From JAWUWD01 sp034112085 (GTDB lineage Bacteria > Bacteroidota > Bacteroidia > Cytophagales > Cyclobacteriaceae), in assembly GCA_034112085.1 (NCBI GenBank), contig JAWUWD010000029.1:1-26988 (forward strand): a stretch of DNA of 26,988 nucleotides, read 5' to 3'. A program made the position numbers and the translations under genes. The stretch's first letter is position 1; the number at the start of each line of letters is the position of its first letter. Below the pieces are notes generated by a model. That model made no database searches. It worked only from the letters and a program-made list of their open reading frames with translations, and was not told where the DNA came from. Below, one piece after another: positions 9,031 through 17,714 of this stretch.

Positions 9031-9155
9031 CAATCTAGAATCTATTTAAAAACAGGTGAAAAGGGCAACAGCTCATTATTCCAATTTCACAATTGATAAA
9101 CTCTATTTAGCCTTGAAGTTGATTCGAGATTGAGGTAGTAAAATATGACTTTCAA

Positions 9156-10964
9156 TTATTCATAGCTCAATCCATACCCAAATGGAAATAGGGGTTCAAT
9201 AGATTCATTCCAAAAATTAGGGCCATATTTCCCCTTGTAATCATCTTCTGATTTCGGCCAAGAGTGTGGAAGTTTCGCCTTAAAATCATATGCGCCAAAT
9301 AACACTTCGGCAATACCATCTCCTTCAGAGCCTGGTAGCCATGCAGCTACAAATGCATCAGACTGCTCGATTTGAGAAGTCACAACCAATGGTCGACCAG
9401 AAATGAGTACCACCACTACTTTGATCCCTCTATTAGCATAGGAAGAGATGTAGTCCTGATGTGTTTCTGTCAGAGTTAATTCATACGCATCCACTTCACC
9501 ACCAATATCTCCGAAAAATTCCGCATAGGGTGTTTCTCCGACTACGATGATGGCTACATCTGCCTCATGATTTCCACTGGCATCTTTGTCATATATAACT
9601 TCGCCTCCAAACTGTTCCTTAATACCTTCTAATATGGTTGTGGCACCTTTGTAGCTTTCAGTAGTTCCTTGCCAGTTTACTGTCCAGCCTCCTGATTGGA
9701 GTCCTGAGTTATCAGCAAATTCTCCAACAACCACGATTTTTGAGGGCTTACTTAAAGGGAGTAAGTTTTCATCGTTTTTAAGCAAAACCAGTGATTCACG
9801 TACTGCCTGTCTAGCTACTGCGCGATGTTTTGGAATCCCAATTTTCTCAACTAAAGTTGAATCTGGGAATGGGTTATCGAATAGTCCTAACTTAAATTTT
9901 TGTCTGAGTATCCTACGGACGGCATCATCAATTCTTTCTTTTGCTATTAATCCATCTAAAACCGCACTTTTTAGCTCCTCTTGATATTCTTTTAGATCCC
10001 CATCTACAGCCATCACCATATCGATTCCTGCATTGATGATATCAGTTTCACCGAATCTTGAGTAGCCTTTCCAATCAGAAACTACAATACCATCAAACTT
10101 CATAGTACCTTTCAGAGTATCTGTTATAAGTGCCTTATGGGCATGCATAGATATATCTTCCACCGTATTAAAGGATGCCATAACAGAACCTACTCCTTGA
10201 TCAACCGCAGCTTTGTAAGGAGGGAGCAAATGCGTCAAAATCTCTTCCTTGGTAAGTGAAGTATTTGCACCCTCTATTCCGAAATCAGTGGCTCCGTCCC
10301 CAATAAAGTGCTTTGCAGTAGCCATTACGCTATTTTCATTCAAGAGGTCGCCTTGATAGCCTCTTACAGACGCTCTTGCAAGCTCCGTGGTAAGCTCAGT
10401 ACTTTCAGAGAAAGCTTCATATACTCTTCCCCATTTTTCATTGTAGGGAATTGCGACACATGGTGAAAACACCCAGTTAAAACCTGTAGCCTTAGCTTCT
10501 ATAGCGGTAATAGCCGCTGCCTTTTCAACCAAGTCAGCATTTCTAGAAGCTCCAAAACCAATATTGTGTGGGAATATTGTAGCCCCTTCATAAGTGTTTT
10601 GACCATGAACTGCATCTACACCAAAAAGAAGTGGTATGCCTAAACGAGTAGAAAGCGCCCTCTTTTGTAAATCCATAAACCTGGCTTGCCATTCCACGGC
10701 ATTATTGCCAGGAAGTGCACCTTGTGTATGGATCACCGAACCTATAAATTTAGTGGCTATTTCTTCATCAGAAATATCATCGAAATGTCTAACCTGAGTC
10801 ATTTGACCAATCTTTTCTTCGATGGTCATCAATACCAGTATAGAATCGACTTTTTGTTCAATCGTTAAATCAGCACTAGTGTTTTTGTTCATCTGTTGTT
10901 TACATGAAAAAAGGAAACTGAGACCAATCAACAAGTTGATAATATGTCTGAAATACCCTGACAT
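9156..10964 (-). CDS. GH3 beta-glucan exohydrolase-like lipoprotein (ExoI type)
   Basis: A complete 602-residue family 3 enzyme of the shorter type without a fibronectin domain, the same size as the cereal ExoI beta-glucan exohydrolases. A leader with lipobox Cys21 (LFSC) makes it a lipoprotein. The nucleophile is Asp297 in VSDWKG. The acid/base is probably Glu482 in GETPYAEFFGD, which lines up with the ExoI motif. Other landmarks are GVDAVHGQNTYEGAT, ATAKHFIGDGAT and the end LFPFGYGLSYE. Such enzymes free glucose from beta-1,3-, 1,4- or 1,6-linked oligosaccharides. The ATG shares one base with the stop of the phosphorylase gene upstream (TAATG), so translation is likely coupled, although the two proteins should work on opposite sides of the inner membrane. 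Confidence 0.93.
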   Translation of the reverse strand: MSGYFRHIINLLIGLSFLFSCKQQMNKNTSADLTIEQKVDSILVLMTIEEKIGQMTQVRHFDDISDEEIATKFIGSVIHTQGALPGNNAVEWQARFMDLQKRALSTRLGIPLLFGVDAVHGQNTYEGATIFPHNIGFGASRNADLVEKAAAITAIEAKATGFNWVFSPCVAIPYNEKWGRVYEAFSESTELTTELARASVRGYQGDLLNENSVMATAKHFIGDGATDFGIEGANTSLTKEEILTHLLPPYKAAVDQGVGSVMASFNTVEDISMHAHKALITDTLKGTMKFDGIVVSDWKGYSRFGETDIINAGIDMVMAVDGDLKEYQEELKSAVLDGLIAKERIDDAVRRILRQKFKLGLFDNPFPDSTLVEKIGIPKHRAVARQAVRESLVLLKNDENLLPLSKPSKIVVVGEFADNSGLQSGGWTVNWQGTTESYKGATTILEGIKEQFGGEVIYDKDASGNHEADVAIIVVGETPYAEFFGDIGGEVDAYELTLTETHQDYISSYANRGIKVVVVLISGRPLVVTSQIEQSDAFVAAWLPGSEGDGIAEVLFGAYDFKAKLPHSWPKSEDDYKGKYGPNFWNESIEPLFPFGYGLSYE

Positions 10965-13900
10965 TATCTCAATTTGGATTCTTTAACGTGTGCAATAATT
11001 TGAATAATGTCACCAGTTCTCTTAAAAACCATTTGACTCATTGACCCATCTAAGGTTGAACCATTCAATTTTAAGCTTCGACCATTGTTGAGAAGAACTT
11101 CGAGTTCCTCTACTTCACTTATTTTATACACCACCGGTATTTGACAATAGGTAAAACAGAGTGATCCTTCTTCTATCTGTAGTTGATTTAGTTTTGTACT
11201 GACATCAACATATTCGAAAACCTGATTTTTTGTAAGGAATTCATCTTTTCTCAACATAGATGGATTGAAACTTAGCTTTCCTTTATTTACGACAATTCCT
11301 AGTTCGCCAAACCTACAGAGGATATCTTCCTTAACCTGACCAGTCATACCAGGCTGTTGTGCCCCTTTACCAGCAGGGGTATGTGAATAAGGATCAGTAG
11401 GGAAGGCACCATAAAGGGTAGGGGACTTATGTACCCCAATACCTTGGTTTATTTCATAGTAGTGCTCTAGCAACTTGCCAATGACTTCTTCACTCTCTTG
11501 ATCGCCAATAGCCTTATTACAGCATTCTAAAACGGCTAATTGAAGTTTGGAAACCATATGCCAATAGATTGACCCTAAACCTTCATAACCAAAAAATGTA
11601 CCTGATCTTCCTGTGAAGGATTTGTGGTTAAAGACATCTTCAAATATTTTCAAGACTTGCGTTCGATTTGAATCAATCAGCTCTTCGTATTTGCTTCCCT
11701 CAAGCAGGTCTATGGCTTTTCGTAGGTCACTAGAATTTTTGAAATTGCCATTGAAGTGATACACTTCGTTATCATCTCTTCTGATGATAGAAGTGTTATC
11801 ATCCTTGGCCAGACTGGACAATAGTGCTGACTCTGAAATGGTCGATTTTGATATGTTATTCTTTTCAGTAAAACCAGGTAGTTCTTTATTAGGGTATAGC
11901 AAGTAACTATATTGATCTTCTCTAAAAAGGCTACTTCTTTTCAGACCGTCTAATACTTCTACGGCCTCTTTTGATGAAAGATAGCCAGAACTCAAGACGG
12001 CAACTTGACCTTCTAGCATTTCACTTAAATTTGAAATAGAAACTTCACGATCATTTTCTACCGTCATCAAGTTATACGCATGATATAAACTGTCTGGCCT
12101 TTTATTTGCATCTATGGTATGTTCAATATATTTGAGAGATAGCTCTATGAAATGGCTCAATTCACTCATTGATAATGTTTCCCTTTTTCCATCAAACGAC
12201 TTATCATATATGTTCAGTCTGAAGTCGCTTCCGGACATTCCTAGTCCATCTAAAATAACTTTTCGATCTTCGTCATTAATCTTGCCTGAAAGTAGGTGCT
12301 GAGATTTATCAAGGGTATCGGTGACTCCATTGAAGAAGGTGATCAATTCTTTAGAAATATGGACCTCCTTGATTTCTGAAACAGTAACAAGCCCATCAAA
12401 AAACTTTAAAAATCGTCTCAAGTAACAGAGTGTCACCATAGATACGCCATTGCCAACCAATGCATTGTTCGCATCGTTCCACTCAGGCCGTTGCGTATTC
12501 ATCCAAATACCACTTTCGGGGATGAAATTTGACATTTTCGCCAATACAGTAGCTAGGATTTTTTCAATAAAATTGAGTTGTAGAATATTGTCATTTTTAT
12601 CCTGAATAAGCACACTATCTGCTCCAAGTGAAGACCAACGTTCTTTGATTTTGTCGTCTAATGTCTGGTCAAAATCTATAGTATCCTTTGGGTTTTTTAA
12701 TATGTCTTGGTAGCTCTTTATTTTGTACGGTACGTGTGCATAAACAAAGAGATCTTTGTCAAAATAGCTTTGTAATTTCCCAGGGGAATGACTTTCTATA
12801 AATTCTAAAAATTTCAGTAAGTATATAATTTGATGATCTCCCCAATAACCTATATATGACCAAGGGTCATCTGGTTCGATTCTTTCCCAGTCAATTCCGT
12901 TTTTTGTAATGCGATATGGATTATATCCATCAAAAGTAGAGGCATTTAAGAATTTAGATATCATGCCCTCAATAAACTCAGGGTATGAATGTGCTAGCGC
13001 CTCCCAGTTCTGAAAAATATCTCTCCAATTACCCTCATAGTCAAGAATTTTTGCTCCGTATTCATCGTGTGTATTTATTGAGAATTGATTCCAAGGCCTG
13101 CTTGGATCTCCATGCCTTCTACTAAACTTTAGTGGCAAATATTCTAAACACAGTCGTCTAAAGTTATTATCATCTGATTTAGCAGCAATCTCTTTAAGTT
13201 CAAAAAGAGAGAATTTTTCAGGAAGTTGTTTTTGAATTATTTGCTGAGATTTATTGAAAACTTCTGTATTTGCTTTCAATAAATAGGCAAGTACATCTTC
13301 TTTTTCTATTTGATAGTTATCATCAAATATTCCACCCCGCATGATGTTGAAAAGCGAATTAGCAAAATGCCTAGTATCTCTAAATTGATCTTGTGTTAGT
13401 TGTAAACCATCAGCGGCAGCATTTAGGGCTATCAAGCGTTTCGTGCCTAATTCGATATCTTCCTGTAGCTTTTTATCAAGATTTAAGTCACTTTTTATTG
13501 CTTTGGAAAGCGCAACAATGGAGTTCATATTTTGATTCACATTGGCAACAATCATCCATTCCTTTGCAGTTTTAGGCATTAAAGTTATCTCAGCAGAGAT
13601 GAAATAGGATCCTCTCTCCGCTTTAATATCTTCTTCTTCTTGAATTGGAAGACCTTTTCTAAAATTATTAAGTTGTAAAGAGGAGAGGAGATGCTTTTTG
13701 TTTTCTAATCCAAACGACCAAACGAGATTAGCTTTTAATGCTTCACTGGGTTCTGCTTTATCTACAATGATGGCACTAAGAGCAAAGATTCCGATGCCAC
13801 TATCTTTTACCAATTCATTTCGCTTATATGCATCAACTAGATTGCTTCTTTCTCCTTGTAGTGCACTACCGACACCATATGGTACGATATTTTGAAGACC

Positions 13901-14407
13901 ATCCAACAATGTCAGTAGAACAGCATCGTCATTGTCATTGATTAATTTGCTCTTTCTTACAAATCCATATGAATTACTTGAATTCCATTCGTACTGAAAA
14001 GTCAAGTTGAGGTCGTTATTTACTTCTTCAAATAGAACCTTGTTTCCGTAAACATTCTTGTAGAGATTTCTAGTAATGCTATATAGTCCTGTGTTTCTAA
14101 CCGAAAATGGTTCCCAAACATGTGATTTACCCTCTTTTCGAACAAGAAAGATAGACTTACTACCCGTGTCTTCAACAGATTCAATAATTTTATCATCGGT
14201 ATAGTAGGGGAACAGCGCATTTTCCGCATCCTTTCTACCTGCACTTAGGCCGCCATTGCTGCCAATAAACATCCAGTGATTGGAATCACTGACGATGCTC
14301 ATGAAAAATGGTCGCATATTATCGACACTGGAAATTCTATAATATTCTTCGTTGTCTATTTGGACTTGCTTAATCTGAATACTATCGGTGGTCTTATGGT
14401 CTTGCAT
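10964..14407 (-). CDS. Large cytoplasmic beta-glucan phosphorylase-like protein (GH149/GH161/GH94 type)
   Basis: A 1147-residue protein with no signal peptide. The N-terminal part contains RPFFMSIVSDSNHWMFIGSN and SAGRKDAENALFPYYTDD, resembling the beta-sandwich start of beta-glucan phosphorylases. The middle looks like an alpha/alpha-barrel, with PEWNDANNALVGNGVSM. Asp645 in that WND motif is the likely catalytic acid by comparison with GH94 cellobiose phosphorylase. Length near 1100 residues fits the beta-1,3-glucan phosphorylases of GH149 and GH161, but I cannot choose between these by eye. The expected reaction is phosphorolysis of beta-1,3-gluco-oligosaccharides to glucose 1-phosphate. 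It overlaps the GH3 gene by one base. Function is inferred from motif, size and neighbours, and no full alignment was possible. Confidence 0.72.
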   Translation of the reverse strand: MQDHKTTDSIQIKQVQIDNEEYYRISSVDNMRPFFMSIVSDSNHWMFIGSNGGLSAGRKDAENALFPYYTDDKIIESVEDTGSKSIFLVRKEGKSHVWEPFSVRNTGLYSITRNLYKNVYGNKVLFEEVNNDLNLTFQYEWNSSNSYGFVRKSKLINDNDDAVLLTLLDGLQNIVPYGVGSALQGERSNLVDAYKRNELVKDSGIGIFALSAIIVDKAEPSEALKANLVWSFGLENKKHLLSSLQLNNFRKGLPIQEEEDIKAERGSYFISAEITLMPKTAKEWMIVANVNQNMNSIVALSKAIKSDLNLDKKLQEDIELGTKRLIALNAAADGLQLTQDQFRDTRHFANSLFNIMRGGIFDDNYQIEKEDVLAYLLKANTEVFNKSQQIIQKQLPEKFSLFELKEIAAKSDDNNFRRLCLEYLPLKFSRRHGDPSRPWNQFSINTHDEYGAKILDYEGNWRDIFQNWEALAHSYPEFIEGMISKFLNASTFDGYNPYRITKNGIDWERIEPDDPWSYIGYWGDHQIIYLLKFLEFIESHSPGKLQSYFDKDLFVYAHVPYKIKSYQDILKNPKDTIDFDQTLDDKIKERWSSLGADSVLIQDKNDNILQLNFIEKILATVLAKMSNFIPESGIWMNTQRPEWNDANNALVGNGVSMVTLCYLRRFLKFFDGLVTVSEIKEVHISKELITFFNGVTDTLDKSQHLLSGKINDEDRKVILDGLGMSGSDFRLNIYDKSFDGKRETLSMSELSHFIELSLKYIEHTIDANKRPDSLYHAYNLMTVENDREVSISNLSEMLEGQVAVLSSGYLSSKEAVEVLDGLKRSSLFREDQYSYLLYPNKELPGFTEKNNISKSTISESALLSSLAKDDNTSIIRRDDNEVYHFNGNFKNSSDLRKAIDLLEGSKYEELIDSNRTQVLKIFEDVFNHKSFTGRSGTFFGYEGLGSIYWHMVSKLQLAVLECCNKAIGDQESEEVIGKLLEHYYEINQGIGVHKSPTLYGAFPTDPYSHTPAGKGAQQPGMTGQVKEDILCRFGELGIVVNKGKLSFNPSMLRKDEFLTKNQVFEYVDVSTKLNQLQIEEGSLCFTYCQIPVVYKISEVEELEVLLNNGRSLKLNGSTLDGSMSQMVFKRTGDIIQIIAHVKESKLR

Positions 14408-14514
14408 TAATATTAATCGTATCGGAATGAATATTTAATTTCTATCTAATTAGTAGATGCTTTTTGAATTATATCTAACAGGTCGAGTAATTTGATCGAT
14501 CTATTAAATTAAAA

Positions 14515-15162
14515 TTATTCAGTGGTAACAGAAACATTATCAAATAACACCTGACCACTGCATGAGGCCGCACCACCACAAACTACTTCAAGTAATAATG
14601 AAATACCACCTGTAGCATCTGGACCAGTAGTGAAACTATATGTTTGGGTATTCCAGTTTCCTGTAGATGGCACAAAGGCTAATGCTAAATTATGAGTGGC
14701 AACATCTACTGCACCCTCCGTAAATGCTAATACATTTATTATTGCCCCATCTGCAAGAGTTATCGCTTTATAATCAAACGAAACAATGATGTTTTGATTG
14801 GCTGTAACTGTTCCTACTCCAAACCTCTCTTGCTTAATACCTGGGTTATTAAACGAGCCGCTAGTTACCATTGCTGAATAGGTACCACAATTACTGTCTG
14901 TATCAATTAAGGCAACTGTTCCTCCATTAGAAGTTGATTGATCAAAGAATAACCAACCAGTATTATCTCCTGTTTCAAATGCACCATTGATAGTTAACTC
15001 ATTCTCACCACTACAAGATGGAGTAGTGTCTATAACTGGTTCATTGAGTTCTTCAGATTCATCATCATCTTCACACCCTTGTAAGGACAGTGCACATGCG
15101 AGTAAAGATATTCCGAAGATGAAAATTGAAATCTTCTTAGCGCTTTTAAGAAATAGATCCAT
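14515..15162 (-). CDS. Surface-type lipoprotein with a carbohydrate-binding-like beta-sandwich domain
   Basis: A 215-residue lipoprotein. The long leader ends at lipobox Cys30, followed at once by EDDDESEE. An acidic run straight after the lipidated Cys matches the surface-export signal described for Bacteroidota lipoproteins. After a short Pro/Thr linker comes a domain from about residue 55 to the end that begins NGAFETGDNTGW and ends SGQVLFDNVSVTTE, the outline of CBM4/9-type and related jelly-roll modules. Two Cys-rich spots (TPSCSG, and VVCGGAASCSG near the end) could form disulfides. It starts 14 bp after a secreted clan GH-A hydrolase on the same strand, so it may be a glycan-binding partner of that enzyme. 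Binding to beta-glucan is inferred. Confidence 0.72.
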   Translation of the reverse strand: MDLFLKSAKKISIFIFGISLLACALSLQGCEDDDESEELNEPVIDTTPSCSGENELTINGAFETGDNTGWLFFDQSTSNGGTVALIDTDSNCGTYSAMVTSGSFNNPGIKQERFGVGTVTANQNIIVSFDYKAITLADGAIINVLAFTEGAVDVATHNLALAFVPSTGNWNTQTYSFTTGPDATGGISLLLEVVCGGAASCSGQVLFDNVSVTTE

Positions 15163-15176
15163 AATTATAGCTGTAT

Positions 15177-16478
15177 TTAATTGTTTTTTATTTTAGATTT
15201 ATTTGCTTCACCTCGAGCCTTTAATATGGCATTGTTCAGCTCAATGTTGGAAAAATGAGTATGTAGACCTTGCATTGTTACGCCCTGAGCAAAGGGTTGG
15301 AATTTATGTGCTTCCTTTAGTGCGTAGTATGCAGCACGTGGATACAGTGTGTATAATCCTCTGGCGTTCGTTTCACCTTTCGCACAGATACCCAACCAGT
15401 CTTCATTCATGTTGTTCTTGCCGGTTGCAAGATCTCCTGGATAACCACTATTCGGCCATGAAGCATTATTATCATGTAAGTGAAGATTCATGGTTTGGCC
15501 GAATTTCCACCAACCATCACTAAACTGGAATGTAAATCCACCGAGCGAATTTCCGGCCTTTCCCAATCCTGCCACATTTTCATATATTTCCTTCCAATTC
15601 CCAACCATGTAATAAGCTTGTGACTCCTGATCTTCTTCATTTTTTATCGCATCGAAGGCATCTGCCCCAAATTCGGTGAACAAGATTGGTTTATTTATTT
15701 CATCTTTCACACGCGGAAAAGCATCGCCAAATGACACTCCTCTATACATGTTGGTTCCTAATATGTCTATGTCTTTACATTCTTCTTTAATGATATCTAG
15801 AAAAAGTAAGTCTCCATTACATATTGCCACAGGGTGTGAACTATCTAAAGATTTTACAGCAATTGTTGCTTCATTGAATAGCTGGTACATTGCGGTCGCT
15901 CTAATAGTTGATTGCTCATCTCGAATAGGAATTTCCTCAGTTTCTGCGCCACCCCAGGTTAGACCGTAATTATTTTCATTTCCTAGGAGATACATCAAGA
16001 GGCCAGGCGTGTCTTTATAGATGTTTACCATGTGCGTGACTTCAGCCAGAAGCGTTTCCTTAACTCTGGGGTCAGAATACTCGGTATTGACTACCCAAAC
16101 GTTGTCTATTGTTAAACCATATCTGCCAAATGCATGATTAATCATGGTGTAGATACTATAGTTTTCATAGATATACTGAATCCATTTTGGCTGAACTCCA
16201 GTATACTGACGAATTGTATTTACCCCCATATTTTTCAGTAGGGTCATTTCAGTGTCTAGGGCGGCTTTAATAATATCATCTGGCTGATTCCACAAACTGT
16301 ACGAAAAGTTTGTGCCTATAGGGAAGTAATCCCAATTCATGCCATTTACAATGAAATCTTCGTCATTAACGACTAATTTCATTTCGTTGTTATCGTGCAC
16401 AACTGATACTTGATGAGTTTGCGCTCTGAGATTTATCGCTAGCAAAAGGAGCACTAGTGAAAGGTAGATGTTTTTCAT
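15177..16478 (-). CDS. Secreted clan GH-A glycoside hydrolase (GH2/GH5-like TIM barrel)
   Basis: A 433-residue exported protein, counting from ATG 16478, which begins MKNIYLSLVLLLLAINLRAQ, a clean signal peptide. The frame stays open up to 16511, giving 11 extra residues with no leader character. The barrel begins NGMNWDYFPIG and carries the acid/base Glu168 in LLGNENNYG and the nucleophile Glu269 in LFTEFGADAF, the NE and E pair of clan GH-A. It resembles the catalytic domain of GH2 enzymes without their beta-sandwich domains. It could equally be one of the newer endo-beta-1,3-glucanase families. The gene is preceded by a terminator hairpin and followed 14 bp later by a putative surface lipoprotein. 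A role in outer glucan cleavage is inferred from neighbours. Confidence 0.82.
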   Translation of the reverse strand: MKNIYLSLVLLLLAINLRAQTHQVSVVHDNNEMKLVVNDEDFIVNGMNWDYFPIGTNFSYSLWNQPDDIIKAALDTEMTLLKNMGVNTIRQYTGVQPKWIQYIYENYSIYTMINHAFGRYGLTIDNVWVVNTEYSDPRVKETLLAEVTHMVNIYKDTPGLLMYLLGNENNYGLTWGGAETEEIPIRDEQSTIRATAMYQLFNEATIAVKSLDSSHPVAICNGDLLFLDIIKEECKDIDILGTNMYRGVSFGDAFPRVKDEINKPILFTEFGADAFDAIKNEEDQESQAYYMVGNWKEIYENVAGLGKAGNSLGGFTFQFSDGWWKFGQTMNLHLHDNNASWPNSGYPGDLATGKNNMNEDWLGICAKGETNARGLYTLYPRAAYYALKEAHKFQPFAQGVTMQGLHTHFSNIELNNAILKARGEANKSKIKNN

Positions 16479-16515
16479 GTTTAAGTTCATGTAACAATAA
16501 CTCATTAACATTGGC

Positions 16516-16570
16516 CAAAAAAATACAACCCTACAGCACAGTGACCATAAATAGTCACTGTGCGTAGGGT
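16516..16570 (-). terminator. Rho-independent-type terminator after the glucokinase gene
   Basis: On the - strand a near-perfect 17/18-bp inverted repeat (arms 16570-16554 and 16545-16528, one bulged base) with an 8-base loop is followed within a few bases by seven T residues (A run at 16517-16523 on the + strand). It starts 7 bp after the glucokinase stop and ends just before the next gene, so the two are probably separate transcripts or linked by partial read-through. Confidence 0.8.
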
Positions 16571-16576
16571 GTCAAA

Positions 16577-17551
16577 TTAAACCACTAATTTATCTTTCTC
16601 CTTCAAAATCTTCCATATCAAACTACTTGCTCCAATGATTGGAGCGGTTTGGTTCTGCAAGTTTGAAGGCAATATTTTAATTTTTCCTTTATAAATTTCC
16701 ATTAAGTTCTTTTCAAGGTGCTCGATGGTTGGCTTAAATATTAAATCACCAGCTAGTGACAGCCCACCAAGGAGAAATATAGCCTCAGGATTTGTATGAG
16801 CGATCGTATCCGCTAGTTTAGTTCCAAGGATCCTGCCTGTATATTCAAATGCTTCCAAAGCAACAACGTCTCCTCTTTGTGCTACCTCAGTGATCATCTT
16901 CGTTGACAAGTTGTGAAAACTAATCCCTCTAAGTTCACTGTCTTCTGTATGATCAGCAATTAATTTATATACAGTTCTTTTGATCCCAGTGGCTGACACA
17001 TAGGTCTCCAGGCAACCTTTTCGCCCACAACCGCACATTCTTCCTGCACCGTGATGTATAGTGAGATGGCCTAGTTCTCCAGCAAAACCATCATAACCAT
17101 TGACTAATTCTCCATTGCAAACTATTCCTGCTCCCAAACCTGTTCCTAATGTTATGACAATGAAATCTTTCATTCCTTGAGCACCACCGAATATCATTTC
17201 ACCCACTGCAGCAGCATTTGCGTCATTTGTAACCACAACAGGTACATCAAAAATTGATTTTATCAAGCTAGCCAGAGGAAGAATTCCCTTCCATCTAAGA
17301 TTTGTGGCATGTTCAATGGTGCCTCTATAAAAATTGCCATTTGGTGCACCAATTCCGATCCCAATCAATTCATGAGAAAGTGGATCCATCGACTGCCTTA
17401 ACACTTCTGCCAATTCTGAAATATAATCTTCAAATTCAGGATGAGTTTGAGTTTGAATAAAGCCCTGAAAGATGACTTCACCCAATGCATCAACAACACC
17501 ATATTTTGTTGTTGTACCTCCAATGTCGATACCTATGGTAACCTTATTCAT
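16577..17551 (-). CDS. ROK-family glucokinase
   Basis: A 324-residue cytoplasmic sugar kinase that should turn free glucose into glucose 6-phosphate with ATP. The phosphate-binding motif IGIDIGGTTTK is at residues 6-16, the catalytic Asp110 lies in VTNDANAA, the sugar-binding motif GELGH is at 158-162, and the ROK zinc motif is CGCGRKGCLE with Cys173, Cys175 and Cys180. A helix-turn-helix head is absent, so this is an enzyme, not a ROK repressor. It links the glucan-degrading genes to the Entner-Doudoroff operon nearby. It is divergent from the Nudix regulator, sharing a 163-bp control region, and ends at a hairpin terminator. Specificity for glucose over other hexoses is inferred from context. 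Confidence 0.92.
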   Translation of the reverse strand: MNKVTIGIDIGGTTTKYGVVDALGEVIFQGFIQTQTHPEFEDYISELAEVLRQSMDPLSHELIGIGIGAPNGNFYRGTIEHATNLRWKGILPLASLIKSIFDVPVVVTNDANAAAVGEMIFGGAQGMKDFIVITLGTGLGAGIVCNGELVNGYDGFAGELGHLTIHHGAGRMCGCGRKGCLETYVSATGIKRTVYKLIADHTEDSELRGISFHNLSTKMITEVAQRGDVVALEAFEYTGRILGTKLADTIAHTNPEAIFLLGGLSLAGDLIFKPTIEHLEKNLMEIYKGKIKILPSNLQNQTAPIIGASSLIWKILKEKDKLVV

Positions 17552-17562
17552 TTATTTTTTGT

Positions 17563-17596
17563 AAAATTTATTGATATGATAATGTAATATTGTCAA
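17563..17596 (-). promoter_or_regulatory. Weak candidate promoter of the glucokinase gene
   Basis: On the - strand TAAATTTT (17570-17563) is a 7-of-8 match to the Bacteroidota -7 box TAnnTTTG, and a TTG (17596-17594) lies 23 bases upstream, slightly farther than usual. Placement about 12 bases before the start codon is reasonable. This is a pattern match only. Confidence 0.35.
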
Positions 17597-17635
17597 GCAC
17601 TTACCTATCTTAATATATAGCTCAGCGTTAAATTA

Positions 17636-17652
17636 ATTGCGCATATTGCAAT
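17636..17652. promoter_or_regulatory. Candidate operator, inverted repeat ATTGC-7-GCAAT
   Basis: A 5-bp perfect inverted repeat with a 7-base spacer sits in the middle of the divergent glucokinase/regulator intergenic region. Its spacing equals that of the neighbouring TAGTGT repeat. It may bind a dimeric regulator, but such short repeats also arise by chance in AT-rich sequence. Confidence 0.3.
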
Positions 17653-17667
17653 AACTAAACTCAAACA

Positions 17668-17686
17668 TAGTGTAATATGAACACTA
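17668..17686. promoter_or_regulatory. Candidate operator of the Nudix regulator, TAGTGT-7-ACACTA
   Basis: A 6-bp perfect inverted repeat with a 7-base spacer (TAGTGTaatatgaACACTA). It lies about 17 bases upstream of the -7 box of the regulator gene, covering the place where the -33 contact would be, the position expected for self-repression. The half-site extended by two bases, TAGTGTAA, recurs in the zwf promoter. The binding protein is inferred to be the adjacent regulator. Confidence 0.45.
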
Positions 17687-17702
17687 AGTCAAATCCTAAG
17701 CT

Positions 17703-17710
17703 TATATTTG
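17703..17710 (+). promoter_or_regulatory. -7 promoter box of the Nudix regulator gene
   Basis: TATATTTG fits the Bacteroidota -7 consensus TAnnTTTG exactly. It ends 4 bases before the ATG at 17715, so transcription would begin at or just inside the start codon and the mRNA would be leaderless or nearly so. No clear TTG is present at -33, as in activator-dependent or weak promoters. It could also be a chance match. Confidence 0.45.
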
Positions 17711-17714
17711 TGGC

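Noticed and set aside
14406..14417. Perfect palindrome ATTAATATTAAT at the phosphorylase start
   Set aside because: It covers two bases of the start codon and is made only of A and T; such palindromes are expected by chance in this composition.
14987..15196. 69-residue + strand frame over the lipoprotein gene
   Set aside because: It is the reverse-strand shadow of the Asp/Glu-rich region, which reads as a serine run.
16479..16511. Longer start for the clan GH-A hydrolase
   Set aside because: The added residues put a polar stretch before a standard signal peptide that begins at ATG 16478.
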